From positions 2,046,001 to 2,110,000 of the forward strand of contig AP009389.1 of NCBI GenBank assembly GCA_000010565.1: a stretch of DNA of 64,000 bases. Reading direction: 5' to 3'. This document shows, one piece after another, positions 26,277 to 34,918 of this stretch. Source of the stretch: Pelotomaculum thermopropionicum SI. GTDB lineage: Bacteria; Bacillota; Desulfotomaculia; Desulfotomaculales; Pelotomaculaceae. Both the position numbers and the translations under genes were made by a program. The notes beneath the pieces were generated by a model. The model did no database searches and had not been told where the DNA came from. It saw nothing but the letters and a program-made list of their open reading frames with translations. Position 1 is the first letter of the stretch. The number at the start of each line of letters is the position of its first letter.

Positions 26277-26499
26277 AAAAGTCAGTCTACTCCTCTTATT
26301 TCAAGAAACCTTACGGACTGCTTCACCCGGCGTCGTAAGGTGAGAAGCGGATGGCTTCTTCTTGATAAAAATTTGCTGTTTGCCGCAGTAATTATAGCAC
26401 AAGGTTTTAAGGCAAGTCAAGGAAATCCGCTGATTTTTGCGTTGTGACCCGGCGCCGGGCCGGATCATAATTGACGGCTATTAACGGCCGACCATTCGC

Positions 26500-28422
26500 T
26501 TAATAAGCCTTGCTCTTTATTTCATCCAGTAATTTATCAACGAACCCGCCCAGCGGAATGGCACCCATATCTCCCGTGGTGCGGTGGCGCACTGCCACGG
26601 TGCCGTTTTCAGCTTCCTTATCCCCGGTAACCAGCATATAAGGAATTTTCTGGGCCTGGGCCTCGCGGATTTTGTAGCCGATCTTCTCGTTGCGGGCATC
26701 CAGTTCCGCCCGTATTCCCGCACCGGTCAGGCAGTCCAGCACCTTGCGGGCGTATCCGGCATGACGGTCGGCAATGGGAAGCACCCGTACCTGCACCGGG
26801 GCCAACCAGGCCGGAAAGGCGCCGGCAAAGTGTTCGGTAAGGATGCCGATAAATCTTTCTATGCTGCCGAAAACCACCCGGTGAATCATTACCGGCCGGT
26901 GTTTCTGGCCGTCTTCACCAATGTAAGTAAGGTCAAACTTCTCCGGCATCAGGAAGTCAAGCTGGATGGTGCCGCACTGCCAGGTGCGGCCCAGGGAGTC
27001 CTGCAGGTGGAAGTCAATCTTGGGCCCGTAAAATGCCCCGTCCCCCTCGTTCACCCTGTAATCCAGTCCCCTGGCCTCCAGAGCGTCCCGCAAGGCACCG
27101 GTGGCCATTTCCCAGGTCTCGTCTGAACCCATAGCCTTTTCCGGCCTGGTGGAAAGCTCCACATGATAAGGAAAGCCAAACACCCTGTAAAAGTCGTCAA
27201 CCAGCTCGATCACACCAATAATTTCCTCTTTAACCTGCGAAGGCAGCATGAAGATGTGAGCGTCGTCCTGGGTGAAGCAGCGCACCCGCATCAGCCCGTG
27301 CAGCACTCCCGAAAGCTCGTGCCGGTGCACCAGGCCCAATTCGGCCAAGCGGATGGGCAGCTCCCGGTAGCTGTGCAGCCTGTTTTTGTAAATGAGTATG
27401 CTGCCGGGGCAGTTCATCGGCTTTACCGCATAATCGCCGTCGTCAATTCTGGTAAAATACATGTTCTCCCGGTAGTGCTCCCAGTGGCCGGACCGCTCCC
27501 ACAGGTTGCGGCTTAAGATAACCGGGGTACGGATTTCCTGGTAGCCCCGCTTTTGATGTTCCTCCCGCCAGAATTTTTCCAGCTCGTTGCGCAGGATCAT
27601 GCCCTTTGGATGGAAGAACGGAAAGCCCGGCCCCTCGTCGTGGATGCTGAAGAGGTCCAGCTCGGCTCCCAGCTTGCGGTGGTCCCTGCGTTTAGCCTCT
27701 TCCAGCCGGAAAAGGTACTCGTCCAGCATGGCCTTTTTGGGAAAGGAGGTACCGTAAATGCGTTGAAGCATTTTGTTCTTCTCGCTGCCCCGCCAGTAGG
27801 CCCCGGCCACACTCATCAGCTTAACCGCCTTCAGCCGGCCGGTGGAAGGCACGTGCGGGCCCGTGCAGAGGTCCACAAATTCGCCCTGGCGGTAAACGGA
27901 GATGGGCACTTCCGGCGGCAGGTCCTCAATCAGCTCCACCTTATAGTCCTGGCCGGCCTCCCTGAACATGGCCAGCGCCTCCGCCCTGGAAAGTTCGGCG
28001 CGCTCGAAGGGCAGGTCGGCCTTGATGATGTTCTCCATTTCCTTTTCAATTTTGGCCAGATCCTCAGGGGTAAAAGGCTCTTGCGGGTCAAAGTCGTAGT
28101 AAAAGCCGTCAGCTATGGCCGGCCCGATGGCCAGGCGGGTGCCCGGAAACAGCCTCTGCACCGCCTGCGCCATTACGTGAGCCGTGCTGTGCCGGTAAAC
28201 CTGCCGGCCTTCTTCATGTTCAAAGGTCAGGAATTGCACGGAAGCATCCTTTTCCAGAGGACGGTTCAAATCCATCAAACGTCCGTCCACCCTGGCTGCA
28301 AGCGCTTCCCTGGCCAGGCGTGAGCTGATGCTCTGGGCCACCTCCATGAGGGGAGTCCCTGCCGGGTATTCCCTGGACGAACCGTCCGGAAAGGTCACGG
28401 AAATTTTCTCAGCCATTGACAT
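26500..28422 (-). CDS. thrS: Threonyl-tRNA synthetase
   Basis: A 640-residue ThrS with all domains: TGS (~5-62), the editing domain with HSTAHVMAQAVQRLFPGT and the later C..H of CTGPHVPSTG, the class II core (GSDETWEMATG, RTWQCGTIQLDFLMPE, HRVVFGSIERFIGIL), and the anticodon-binding domain (~540-640). It charges tRNA-Thr and proofreads serine. It is preceded by a T-box leader on the same strand. Confidence 0.97.
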   Translation of the reverse strand: MSMAEKISVTFPDGSSREYPAGTPLMEVAQSISSRLAREALAARVDGRLMDLNRPLEKDASVQFLTFEHEEGRQVYRHSTAHVMAQAVQRLFPGTRLAIGPAIADGFYYDFDPQEPFTPEDLAKIEKEMENIIKADLPFERAELSRAEALAMFREAGQDYKVELIEDLPPEVPISVYRQGEFVDLCTGPHVPSTGRLKAVKLMSVAGAYWRGSEKNKMLQRIYGTSFPKKAMLDEYLFRLEEAKRRDHRKLGAELDLFSIHDEGPGFPFFHPKGMILRNELEKFWREEHQKRGYQEIRTPVILSRNLWERSGHWEHYRENMYFTRIDDGDYAVKPMNCPGSILIYKNRLHSYRELPIRLAELGLVHRHELSGVLHGLMRVRCFTQDDAHIFMLPSQVKEEIIGVIELVDDFYRVFGFPYHVELSTRPEKAMGSDETWEMATGALRDALEARGLDYRVNEGDGAFYGPKIDFHLQDSLGRTWQCGTIQLDFLMPEKFDLTYIGEDGQKHRPVMIHRVVFGSIERFIGILTEHFAGAFPAWLAPVQVRVLPIADRHAGYARKVLDCLTGAGIRAELDARNEKIGYKIREAQAQKIPYMLVTGDKEAENGTVAVRHRTTGDMGAIPLGGFVDKLLDEIKSKAY

Positions 28423-28437
28423 CTGCGTCCTTTCATT

Positions 28438-28675
28438 GAAAAAATAAACAAATAAAAACCGCCCCTGACTAACAATCAGGGACGGGGAATGCCCGCGGTT
28501 CCACCCTGTTTAGGAAGGTCAAGCTGCCCTTCCTCTCTCGCGGCAGTTAACGGTTGCCCCCGGCGCGGCTTACTTTTCGTTTTCAGCCGGCAGCTCCAAG
28601 GCGGTCTTCAGGCCGCCTGCCTTAAAGGCGCTTTCAGCCTCGGGCGCCTTCTCTCTGCAAGGCCAGGTTTATAAG
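28438..28675 (-). promoter_or_regulatory. T-box riboswitch of thrS
   Basis: The minus strand shows the invariant T-box AGGGTGGAACCGCGG (~28494-28510), then a terminator stem pairing CCGTCCCTGA with TCAGGGGCGG and a TTTTTATTT run. Stem I lies in ~28560-28670. Thr specificity is inferred from the gene. The leader begins right after the ytxC stop, so thrS has its own control point. Confidence 0.92.
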
Positions 28676-28677
28676 CC

Positions 28678-29649
28678 CTACTCTTCCTTTTCATCGCCGG
28701 TTTGCAATATTCCTACAGATGTATTATATTGATCAGCCATGCATTTGTCAACAAAACCGGCTTCAGTTATGCACAGGCCGCAACCCGGGCATTCTTCAAA
28801 ACGCCCCGTAAACACCTTTTTTATCGTATCCAGCGCCACCGGTCTGTTAGCGTCTGCATTATGCAGAATTATCTTTCCCGGAGCTATTGCAATAAGGGCG
28901 CTGACCAGCACATCCTCATAATTAATCTCGCCGCCGTCCAGGCTGACCGAAAATCCTTCCAGAGATTCGCTTCCGACCGGCTGCATCTTCTCGTTAAAAA
29001 GCCAGAAACTGCCGCTTGGCCTGATCAGCACATGCACAAGGTCAACACAGGACTGCTGCACTTCCACAAAATATTTTAAAAGCTGGATAAACTCGCCGTA
29101 TTCCTTTTCCATCAACAGTTCATCCACCGCTTTATCAGCAGCCTGACGCAGTTGGCCCAGGTACTCCCTTAACCTGAACCTGATAAAACCGTCAATGATA
29201 ATGCGGTTACTGTGGCCAAGAAATTCCTGCACCTTTCTTAATATCATGTTTTTACGGGCCATCCGGTGCACAGCCCCTGCCGGCTCACCGTCATCCCGGC
29301 TAATATGGCGCAGGGCATAATTGAAGATTAAGTTCTTATCCTCCTGGCCGAAGTAACAGTAATGTTCCTTGATTATCCCCTTTAAAAGTTCGTCCTCCCA
29401 GTGGCTCAGGATAACTTCCGAAATTGCATCGGCTATGTAATGAATAAATGCCGGCCGTATTTCTTCTTCCGAATAACAGCGCTTGCCGTAATTGGTAATG
29501 TGGCAGGAAAGAAAGGTAAATTCCCCGGCAGGCTTCTCCTCTATGAATACCTTAAGTCCTTCTTCCTCAAAAAGTCCAACCTCCCGGCCCAGTCTGGCCT
29601 TAAGCAACCCGATATGTTGCGTTGCACCGATGGAAATGATCTGGGCCAC
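28678..29649 (-). CDS. ytxC: YtxC-like sporulation protein
   Basis: A 323-residue protein matching the YtxC family (function unknown, linked to sporulation), which lies next to thrS in Bacillus too. Features are HITNYGKRCYSEEEIR near residue 50, a long helical middle (RKVQEFLGHSNRIIIDGFIR) and a C-terminal metal-like cluster CPGCGLCITEAGFVDKC. The cysteines may bind a metal, which is an inference. GTG start follows GAGGTG at 8 nt. It is soluble, with no signal peptide. Confidence 0.8.
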   Translation of the reverse strand: MAQIISIGATQHIGLLKARLGREVGLFEEEGLKVFIEEKPAGEFTFLSCHITNYGKRCYSEEEIRPAFIHYIADAISEVILSHWEDELLKGIIKEHYCYFGQEDKNLIFNYALRHISRDDGEPAGAVHRMARKNMILRKVQEFLGHSNRIIIDGFIRFRLREYLGQLRQAADKAVDELLMEKEYGEFIQLLKYFVEVQQSCVDLVHVLIRPSGSFWLFNEKMQPVGSESLEGFSVSLDGGEINYEDVLVSALIAIAPGKIILHNADANRPVALDTIKKVFTGRFEECPGCGLCITEAGFVDKCMADQYNTSVGILQTGDEKEE

Positions 29650-29794
29650 AAGCCGCTCACCTCTTTAAAATATAATTTATTTAGTTTCTTTTTCAGTATA
29701 GACAGAAACAACTGCCGCTATGCCTTGAAATAATTCAGTTAAAAACGGCATTCAACCCTGCCGGCCCAAATTTTTCCGGTTAAATTTTATAAAA

Positions 29795-29834
29795 AAAAGA
29801 GAGGCCGTCCTTTTCAAATATTTCGCAGGACGGC
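29795..29834 (-). terminator. Terminator after the cobalt-transport genes
   Basis: GCCGTCCT (29804-29811) pairs with AGGACGGC (29827-29834). On the minus strand this is followed by CTCTCTTTTTTTTATA. Confidence 0.85.
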
Positions 29835-29843
29835 ATAAACCAC

Positions 29844-30164
29844 TTATGAAATATCATTTTGCAGTTTTTTGACTTCGGTTTTTACTTTCCGGCGGCCAAC
29901 CACCCTGGCAAGGGCGTATACGGCTCCAAAGGTAATTAAAGTGCCTGCAGCACCGGCAACAGACGTGGCCACTTTTTCATTTTCGATGCCGGGAAACGCG
30001 TAATCAGGAATGGGTGACTTTAAAACCTGCTCCTCGCCTTTGTCAATAAAGCCAAGATCCTCGGCTACCCGCTCAAGCCCGTCCGGACTGGAAGAGGCAA
30101 AAGGCGAGAGAAATATTGCTACGGCCAGGGCGGTCAGCAATACATACAGAGATGTTTTTTTCAT
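29844..30164 (-). CDS. PDGLE/CbiN-like cobalt transport component
   Basis: About 106 residues with an N-terminal signal-anchor helix, then SSPDGLERVAEDLGF, the PDGLE motif of the CbiN-like subunit, and a second hydrophobic segment (VAGAAGTLITFGAVYALA) before a basic tail. It works with CbiM as the substrate-capture part of an ECF-type Co2+ or Ni2+ transporter. ATG at 30164 follows GAGGGGG and lies 16 nt after the cbiM stop. The energising CbiQ and CbiO genes are not seen here. Confidence 0.82.
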   Translation of the reverse strand: MKKTSLYVLLTALAVAIFLSPFASSSPDGLERVAEDLGFIDKGEEQVLKSPIPDYAFPGIENEKVATSVAGAAGTLITFGAVYALARVVGRRKVKTEVKKLQNDIS

Positions 30165-30180
30165 TGTGTACCCCCTCACT

Positions 30181-30819
30181 TTAAGCTCTTTCCTGCGAGG
30201 CAGTAATAATCAATCCAACGCTGCGCACATAAGACACCACTATCACCGTAATCAAACCCTCGCCCAAGCCGATCAACATGTGCCAGCCCATCATGGCCGC
30301 AAAGGCGACACCGAAAGGAACCGTCCCGGATAAGGCCAGCTCAACCGTTGCAGCAAAGGCGGCACCAACGACCGAGGCCCAGGAAGCCAGAAAAATAGCT
30401 ACCTGCTCGCCTCTCTTGCCGGGCGCGATCCCGGATACCAGCCTATGCACAGCGTAGGCCAAAAAGCTGCCGACAAAGGCCATATTCAAGATGTTGCCGC
30501 CCAGTGCGGTTAGCCCGCCGTCGTTAAAGAAGAAACACTGAATAATCAGGACGGTGGAAATGATCAGCCCAGAAGCCCACGGACCTAAAAGAACGGTTGC
30601 CAGGGCGGCCCCCAAAAGATGCCCTGAGGTACCCCCGGCAATAGGGAAGTTTACCATTTGGGCTGCAAAAATGAAAGCCGCAAGCACGCCCATTACCGGC
30701 ACCGTTCGCTCGCTAAATGCTTCCCTAACCTTGTTAATGCTGTAGCTTAATGCACCGGCGCTAACAACTGCTGTACCCACCCATGTTTTTGCATCGAGAA
30801 AACCGTCCGGAATATGCAA
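30181..30819 (-). CDS. cbiM: CbiM-type cobalt/nickel transporter
   Basis: About 212 residues starting (M)HIPDGFLDAKTW, whose N-terminal His is the metal ligand of CbiM/NikM proteins. Six or seven membrane segments follow, with PIAGGTSGHLLGAALA, a further conserved metal-path motif, and GLGEGLITV near the end. TTG at 30819 is preferred because GGGGTGG precedes it and it exposes the HIPDG N-terminus; the longer frame would bury it. It is the first of two transport genes. Confidence 0.9.
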   Translation of the reverse strand: MHIPDGFLDAKTWVGTAVVSAGALSYSINKVREAFSERTVPVMGVLAAFIFAAQMVNFPIAGGTSGHLLGAALATVLLGPWASGLIISTVLIIQCFFFNDGGLTALGGNILNMAFVGSFLAYAVHRLVSGIAPGKRGEQVAIFLASWASVVGAAFAATVELALSGTVPFGVAFAAMMGWHMLIGLGEGLITVIVVSYVRSVGLIITASQERA

Positions 30820-30892
30820 AGATACCACCCCGCTATAATTTTTATAAAATCTTAAAGAACTTTCTGCTTCATCACCGCCTTGCAAAATCAAA

Positions 30893-30940
30893 ATAAAAAG
30901 CCACGGGCCAGCCGCTCCTTCCGGCAACTACCTCCGTGGC
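30893..30940 (-). terminator. Hairpin between htpX and cbiM (terminator or leader attenuator)
   Basis: GCCACGG (30900-30906 complement side) pairs with CCGTGGC (30934-30940), and an inner GCCG/CGGC stem occupies the loop. TTTTTATTTTG follows on the minus strand. It may end htpX mRNA or attenuate cbiM. It does not show the B12-box of a cobalamin riboswitch. Confidence 0.6.
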
Positions 30941-31077
30941 TTATTTCTTTTAACTGTTTATTTTTTACCCGCCGACATCTTAAAACACGGCCAGCTCCGG
31001 CTGACCCTTGCTTAATTTTATTTTATATCTCTTTAAACACCATGTCAATTATTACATGCGCCCGTTACGGAAATTTG

Positions 31078-31923
31078 TTAAATGGCCATTGCATTCAGGC
31101 GCTTTACCCTCTCGCTGATGGGTGGGTGAGTGCTGAACAGCCTGGCTATGGATTCGCCGGACAGCGGGTTGACTATGAACAGGTGCGAGGCGGCCGGATT
31201 AACCTGCATGGGTATCCGGCGGGCAGCGCTGTCCAGCTTTAAAAGGGCGTTTGCCAGGCCGCCGGAGTTGCCGGCCATGCGCGCCCCTGTTTCGTCCGCC
31301 AGGTACTCCCGCGAGCGGGAAATGGCCAGTTGAATGATCATGGCCGCCACAGGCGCAATAAGGGCCAAGAGGAGCGAAGCGATAAAACTGCCGCCTCCTC
31401 CTTCTTCATCGTCCTGGCCCATTCCGAAAAAGGCGCCCCACTGGACGATATTCGAAATCATTGTTATTGCCCCGGCAAAAGCGGCGGCAATGGTACCTAT
31501 CAAAACGTCCCTATTCTTTATGTGAGCCAACTCATGGGCCAGCACCCCTTCTAGCTCGCTCTGGTTCAGCAGGCGCAGCAGTCCTTCGGTGACAGCAACG
31601 GCGGAATGTGCCGGGTTTCTGCCGGTGGCAAAGGCATTGGGCTGCGGCGAAGGGGTTATATAGAGGCGCGGCATGGGCAGCCCGGCCCTTTTCGTCAGCC
31701 TGCGCACGACGTCGTACAACCCCGGAGCTTCCTCCTCCGAAACCGGCCGTGAGCGCGTCATGGAAATGGCAACCTTGTCGCTGTAATAATAGCTGAACAA
31801 ATTCATGCCCAGGGAAATCAGGAAGAACAGCAACGCCCCAGACTTCCCGCCAATAGCGCCTCCGATAAGGACCAGAATGGCCGACAGGGCGGCCATCAAC
31901 AGCCAGACCTTAAGGTTGTTCAC
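31078..31923 (-). CDS. htpX: HtpX-type M48 membrane metalloprotease
   Basis: About 281 residues. Two N-terminal membrane helices are followed by the zinc site HELAHIKNRD (HExxH) and two further helices, then a downstream SREYLADETGARM with the third zinc ligand Glu. HtpX degrades damaged membrane proteins. GTG at 31923 follows AAGGAGG. The C-terminal FSTHPPISERVKRLNAM is typical of the family. Confidence 0.93.
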   Translation of the reverse strand: MNNLKVWLLMAALSAILVLIGGAIGGKSGALLFFLISLGMNLFSYYYSDKVAISMTRSRPVSEEEAPGLYDVVRRLTKRAGLPMPRLYITPSPQPNAFATGRNPAHSAVAVTEGLLRLLNQSELEGVLAHELAHIKNRDVLIGTIAAAFAGAITMISNIVQWGAFFGMGQDDEEGGGGSFIASLLLALIAPVAAMIIQLAISRSREYLADETGARMAGNSGGLANALLKLDSAARRIPMQVNPAASHLFIVNPLSGESIARLFSTHPPISERVKRLNAMAI

Positions 31924-31982
31924 TTGACAAATACCTCCTTGTTGTAAAAGTTTAAGCACTTTCTTTTAGATTTATAACAGGT

Positions 31983-32972
31983 TTACAACATGGTAATGAC
32001 CATGAGCAAGAACAGGCCGTAAATGGCAACCGGGTATATCATTACGCTGGTTTTGAGCCTTTTCTGCCTCATTACGAACAGATAAATCAGAAAGCTTGAC
32101 AGGAGGGCCAGCCCGGCGCTCAAGGCTGCCCAAAAAGTGAGCAGCCAGGGCGTGAACAGTATGCCGATGGCGGGTATCACAGTGCTCTGGAAAACCATGG
32201 CACCGGTAATGTTGCCTACAGCCAGAGTGTCTTTCCCTCCCTTCACCCAGATCACGCTGTTAAACTTTTCAGGCAGCTCGGTTGCAACCGGCGTGATAAG
32301 CAGGGACAGAACCAGGGCCGGAACCATTGCGCCGGTGGCCAGGGCATCCAGCGCGCTTACAAAATAATCCGCCCCGCCGGCTATCAAGCCCAGGCCCAGA
32401 AATACCTGGGCCAGAATGGCAGGTACGGGGGCCTGGGAGTCTCTTTTCCACAGAAAAAGCGGCGGCAGGTCCATCTCGGCCAGCGTGTCTCCGTCTCCCA
32501 GGGTTTTTTTAACGTAGTACCCGTACCCGGCAACCAGCAAAAGAGCCACCAGCACTTTGAGGGCATGCAACGGGATAAAAGCCGCCATAACTGCCAGCGA
32601 GTAAAAGACAAGGAAGAATTTTAAGTCCCTCAGCAAAATTGACCGTTTGACGTCAATGCACTCCTCGCCCCGGCAGTAAACAACTTTCGACACACCCACC
32701 ACACCGAAGGCAAGGGTGCTCAACATGAACGGCGCGCCCAGGATTGCCCCTATCCCAACTTCATGAGCATTTCTGGTGGGAGCAAATAAGATGGCGATTA
32801 AAGGAACCATGGTTTCGGGCAGCGCCGTTCCTACCGCGGCCAGGATGCTTCCCACCGCTCCCTCGGAAAGGTTCAGCCTTTTCCCAAGCCATTCCACACC
32901 GTTGGTAAAGAGTTTTGCACCGGTAAGAATGGCCAGAAGGCCCCCTGCCAGCATAATTAAGTTTAATGTCAT
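31983..32972 (-). CDS. Sodium/calcium exchanger-family cation antiporter
   Basis: About 329 residues, ten or so membrane helices, with the two inverted alpha repeats of the CaCA family: GAVGSILAAVGTALPET near residue 40 and ATELPEKFNSVIWVKGGKD with AVGNITGAMVFQ near residue 240. It exchanges Ca2+ or another divalent cation for H+ or Na+. ATG at 32972 follows AGGGAGGTG. Its leader is a yybP-ykoY element, which senses Mn2+, so manganese export is a reasonable specific guess. Confidence 0.88.
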   Translation of the reverse strand: MTLNLIMLAGGLLAILTGAKLFTNGVEWLGKRLNLSEGAVGSILAAVGTALPETMVPLIAILFAPTRNAHEVGIGAILGAPFMLSTLAFGVVGVSKVVYCRGEECIDVKRSILLRDLKFFLVFYSLAVMAAFIPLHALKVLVALLLVAGYGYYVKKTLGDGDTLAEMDLPPLFLWKRDSQAPVPAILAQVFLGLGLIAGGADYFVSALDALATGAMVPALVLSLLITPVATELPEKFNSVIWVKGGKDTLAVGNITGAMVFQSTVIPAIGILFTPWLLTFWAALSAGLALLSSFLIYLFVMRQKRLKTSVMIYPVAIYGLFLLMVITML

Positions 32973-33003
32973 CTTCAACACCTCCCTGACAACAAATATA
33001 TAA

Positions 33004-33146
33004 AACAAAAAGACCTTCGCATTAAAAATACTAAATACGAAGGTCTTGCCTTACCTTGATCCGGTTACAGAGACCGGGTATTGCTACCGTACTGACGATC
33101 CCTGCTCCGGGTTAAGCACCCGGCGGCTACTCCCCTTATCCCCATG
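33004..33146 (-). promoter_or_regulatory. yybP-ykoY (Mn2+) riboswitch with terminator
   Basis: The minus strand shows the two hallmark loops of the class: GGGGATAAGGGGAGTAGC at the 5' side (~33128-33146) and AAGGCAAGACCTTCG near 33038-33052. The 3' strand of the aptamer, CGAAGGTCT (33038-33046), is also half of a terminator with AGACCTTCG (33011-33019) plus TTTTTG. This mutually exclusive pairing fits an ON switch for the antiporter gene that starts 31 nt later. Confidence 0.88.
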
Positions 33147-33364
33147 CAATTGTCCTATGAAATATTATTACCAGGTTGGTTACTGCATGTCAAGAGTTAT
33201 TTTCCAGTTATGCAAGATAACCTGCCCGGTGGCGCTGGAGCGGTCAATCCGCCTGCCGGCGCCCGCCATTCCTGCAAATATGCGAAAAAGTCTGCCGCCG
33301 GCAGCAATTTCTGGTTACATAACATAAGCCGGGCCTTATTACTGAATATTAAAAATTTTTAATC

Positions 33365-33394
33365 TTGTCAAAAAAAGCGCTGCCGGTTTATGAT
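33365..33394 (+). promoter_or_regulatory. Candidate sigma-A promoter
   Basis: TTGTCA (33365-33370) and TATGAT (33389-33394) are separated by 18 bp, 33 bp upstream of the gene at 33428. The rest of 33147-33427 shows no coding sequence. Confidence 0.5.
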
Positions 33395-33427
33395 AATTTC
33401 AGAATATACTGAAAAGAGGAAAATGCC

Positions 33428-33745
33428 ATGCTCCAACTAATTTTAGAAACCAATTACCAGTATGGCAAAAGAACGGCTACCGTTTTTAGATTCGACAGGG
33501 GCATAAAAATTATCGGTTTTAAAAACGGCGATCACTTCGATTTAAGAGTGCTTACAATCGGCTTCAACCCCAAGCGTAGCGGCCTGGGGCAGGAAGCCTT
33601 AAGGCTTTTGCGGCCCAAATTCAAAAGAATATCCGTCAACGAAATCTACGAGGAAACGCTTCCCTTCTGGATAAAGATGAAAGAGCGCGGGCTGGCCGAC
33701 GATTTGGGGCCGGTAAAGGAAGGAGAAAAAAACTGGGCATGTTAA
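33428..33745 (+). CDS. Small hypothetical protein (possible acyltransferase-like fold)
   Basis: A 105-residue soluble protein that is not recognised. The middle NPKRSGLGQEALRLLRPKFK and the following SVNEIYEETLPFWIKMKERG loosely recall the CoA-binding helix and C-terminus of GNAT acetyltransferases, but the N-terminal strands are too short for a full domain. GAGG lies 8 nt before the ATG, and the gene overlaps the downstream zinc-ribbon gene by 7 bp, so the two are co-translated. Function unknown. Confidence 0.7.
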   Translation: MLQLILETNYQYGKRTATVFRFDRGIKIIGFKNGDHFDLRVLTIGFNPKRSGLGQEALRLLRPKFKRISVNEIYEETLPFWIKMKERGLADDLGPVKEGEKNWAC

Positions 33746-33990
33746 GCAAAAAACACAAATGCCCTCAATGCGAGGCGGAGGCAATGGAGGAGCGGAACGC
33801 GGAAGGCGGTGAAAAACCGGCACCCCATTTCGCCTGTTCTTCGTGCGGCAGCCGGTGGAACAAGGAAGACATGGAGTACTGCCCCGGCTGCGGCGAACTA
33901 AAACCGGCCGGCGAATTTGAAGAACTTATCATCTGCCGCAGCGCCGTCGGATTTTACGTCTGCCGCAGTTGTTACGGAAAGATAGTTTAG
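33739..33990 (+). CDS. Zinc-ribbon protein
   Basis: An 83-residue protein with four CxxC pairs: CPQC, CSSC, CPGC and CRSC. These give two predicted treble-clef or ribbon zinc sites separated by an acidic stretch. No catalytic motif is visible. It overlaps the preceding gene by 7 bp and is followed by a terminator, so the pair forms a two-gene unit. Function unknown; small double zinc ribbons often act in protein or nucleic acid binding. Confidence 0.75.
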   Translation: MLSKKHKCPQCEAEAMEERNAEGGEKPAPHFACSSCGSRWNKEDMEYCPGCGELKPAGEFEELIICRSAVGFYVCRSCYGKIV

Positions 33991-34005
33991 CCTTAAAAAC
34001 TATGC

Positions 34006-34032
34006 AGGTTCTCCCTAGGAGAACCTTTTTTT
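34006..34032. terminator. Terminator between convergent small genes
   Basis: AGGTTCTCC (34006-34014) pairs with GGAGAACCT (34018-34026), followed by TTTTTTT on the plus strand. The facing small membrane gene ends in the same hairpin. Confidence 0.85.
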
Positions 34033-34200
34033 ATGCACAAATTTATAGTAAACATAAAAAAAGAGCGCCCAAAGCGGTATCATCAGCCAAAATTTTACCC
34101 TTTCGGATATTGGAAGGGCAAAAACTATGAACCCTGCAATTATAACCGCCCAAACCGGCCAGCTCCACCTGGCCGTTTCCGCCCTGCCCTTTTTCTTCAT
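34015..34200 (-). CDS. Small two-helix membrane protein
   Basis: A 61-residue frame with two hydrophobic helices (WPVWAVIIAGFIVFALPI and FWLMIPLWALFFYVYY) between basic ends (MKKKGR, HKKRFS). ATG at 34200 follows GGGGTGAT. It is similar to many unannotated small membrane proteins. The stop lies in the terminator shared with the zinc-ribbon gene. Function unknown. Confidence 0.55.
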   Translation of the reverse strand: MKKKGRAETARWSWPVWAVIIAGFIVFALPISERVKFWLMIPLWALFFYVYYKFVHKKRFS

Positions 34201-34522
34201 AAAAATAATCACCCCAGGTTAAATTTCTGTTCTTCCATAAAAAAATCCTGCAGAACAGATGTTCACTCGGGGGTCAGGCTTATCGATTCTTAAATTTCTC
34301 AAAATTGTGCAAAATTCCGAGCTGCCGGCGACATTTCCTGCCCCCTTATCTGGATGTCATCAATTCCGATCTGCGGCCTGATTATCGATTTTCAAGCGTT
34401 AAATAACTCTGGCGGTTTGACGTTGGCGACCTTTCAAATAAATGCAAACGGAATTTGCCACGATTTTCTTTGTTTTTTGCCCGCCAATAAAGAAAATACT
34501 ATTTAAAAAGGAGGTGCTATTT
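34201..34522. other. Intergenic stretch with possible repeat remnants
   Basis: About 320 bp without a supported gene. GGGGGTCAGGCTTATCGATTC at ~34268-34289 and TGATTATCGATTTTCAAG at ~34379-34396 share a TTATCGATT core and may be remnants of a dispersed repeat. The right part (~34490-34520) leads into a strong ribosome site for the next gene. Confidence 0.35.
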
Positions 34523-34690
34523 ATGTTCCTGGCCAAAGAAGACGGTATGCTCCACGCTGCCGGCATGGCCTTTTTTACGCTGGTCTCCGTAGTCTTAACC
34601 ATCCCCTTTATTTTTTACGCCAAGGACATTGCAGAATCAGTACGGGTAATTGCAGGAAGAAAAACCATCGATGAGGGAAAGAGCCAGTAA
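34523..34690 (+). CDS. Small single-helix membrane protein
   Basis: A 55-residue protein. One transmembrane segment (MAFFTLVSVVLTIPFIFYA) lies between an N-terminal polar stretch and a basic C-terminus (VRVIAGRKTIDEGKSQ). The ATG is set by a near-perfect AAAAGGAGGTG. Function unknown. Confidence 0.6.
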   Translation: MFLAKEDGMLHAAGMAFFTLVSVVLTIPFIFYAKDIAESVRVIAGRKTIDEGKSQ

Positions 34691-34747
34691 GCTTTTAACC
34701 ACCGAAAGAGTAAGCCGGGCTTAAGCGGCCAGGACAGGAATGTCCGG

Positions 34748-34894
34748 TTAAGTCCGGCCGCCTTGTTTTTTGCAGGGGATACATTGCCCCTTTTCAATTG
34801 CAATTATAGTTTGCCGGGTAACCCCTATGGCTTTAGCCAGTTCTTCTTGAGTAATGTCTTTGGCTCTGCGTATTTGCCGCAACCGGTTATCCAC
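34748..34894 (-). CDS. Very short XRE-type HTH protein (possibly truncated)
   Basis: A 48-residue frame translating to (M)DNRLRQIRRAKDITQEE, then LAKAIGVTRQTIIAIEKG, the standard XRE helix-turn-helix of YgzD-like regulators, followed by only 12 residues (CIPCKKQGGRT) and a stop. Relatives usually run ~15-20 residues longer, so the end is probably lost. GTG at 34894 follows AGGAGG at 8 nt; ATG at 34900 lies inside that site. It is divergent from the XRE gene at 35029, with mirrored repeats between them. Confidence 0.7.
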   Translation of the reverse strand: MDNRLRQIRRAKDITQEELAKAIGVTRQTIIAIEKGQCIPCKKQGGRT

Positions 34895-34918
34895 TGGCAT
34901 CACCTCCTGTTAACTAAT

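Noticed and set aside
30820-30940. A cobalamin riboswitch ahead of cbiM
   Set aside because: No B12-box or conserved junction was found. Only a simple hairpin and T run are seen.
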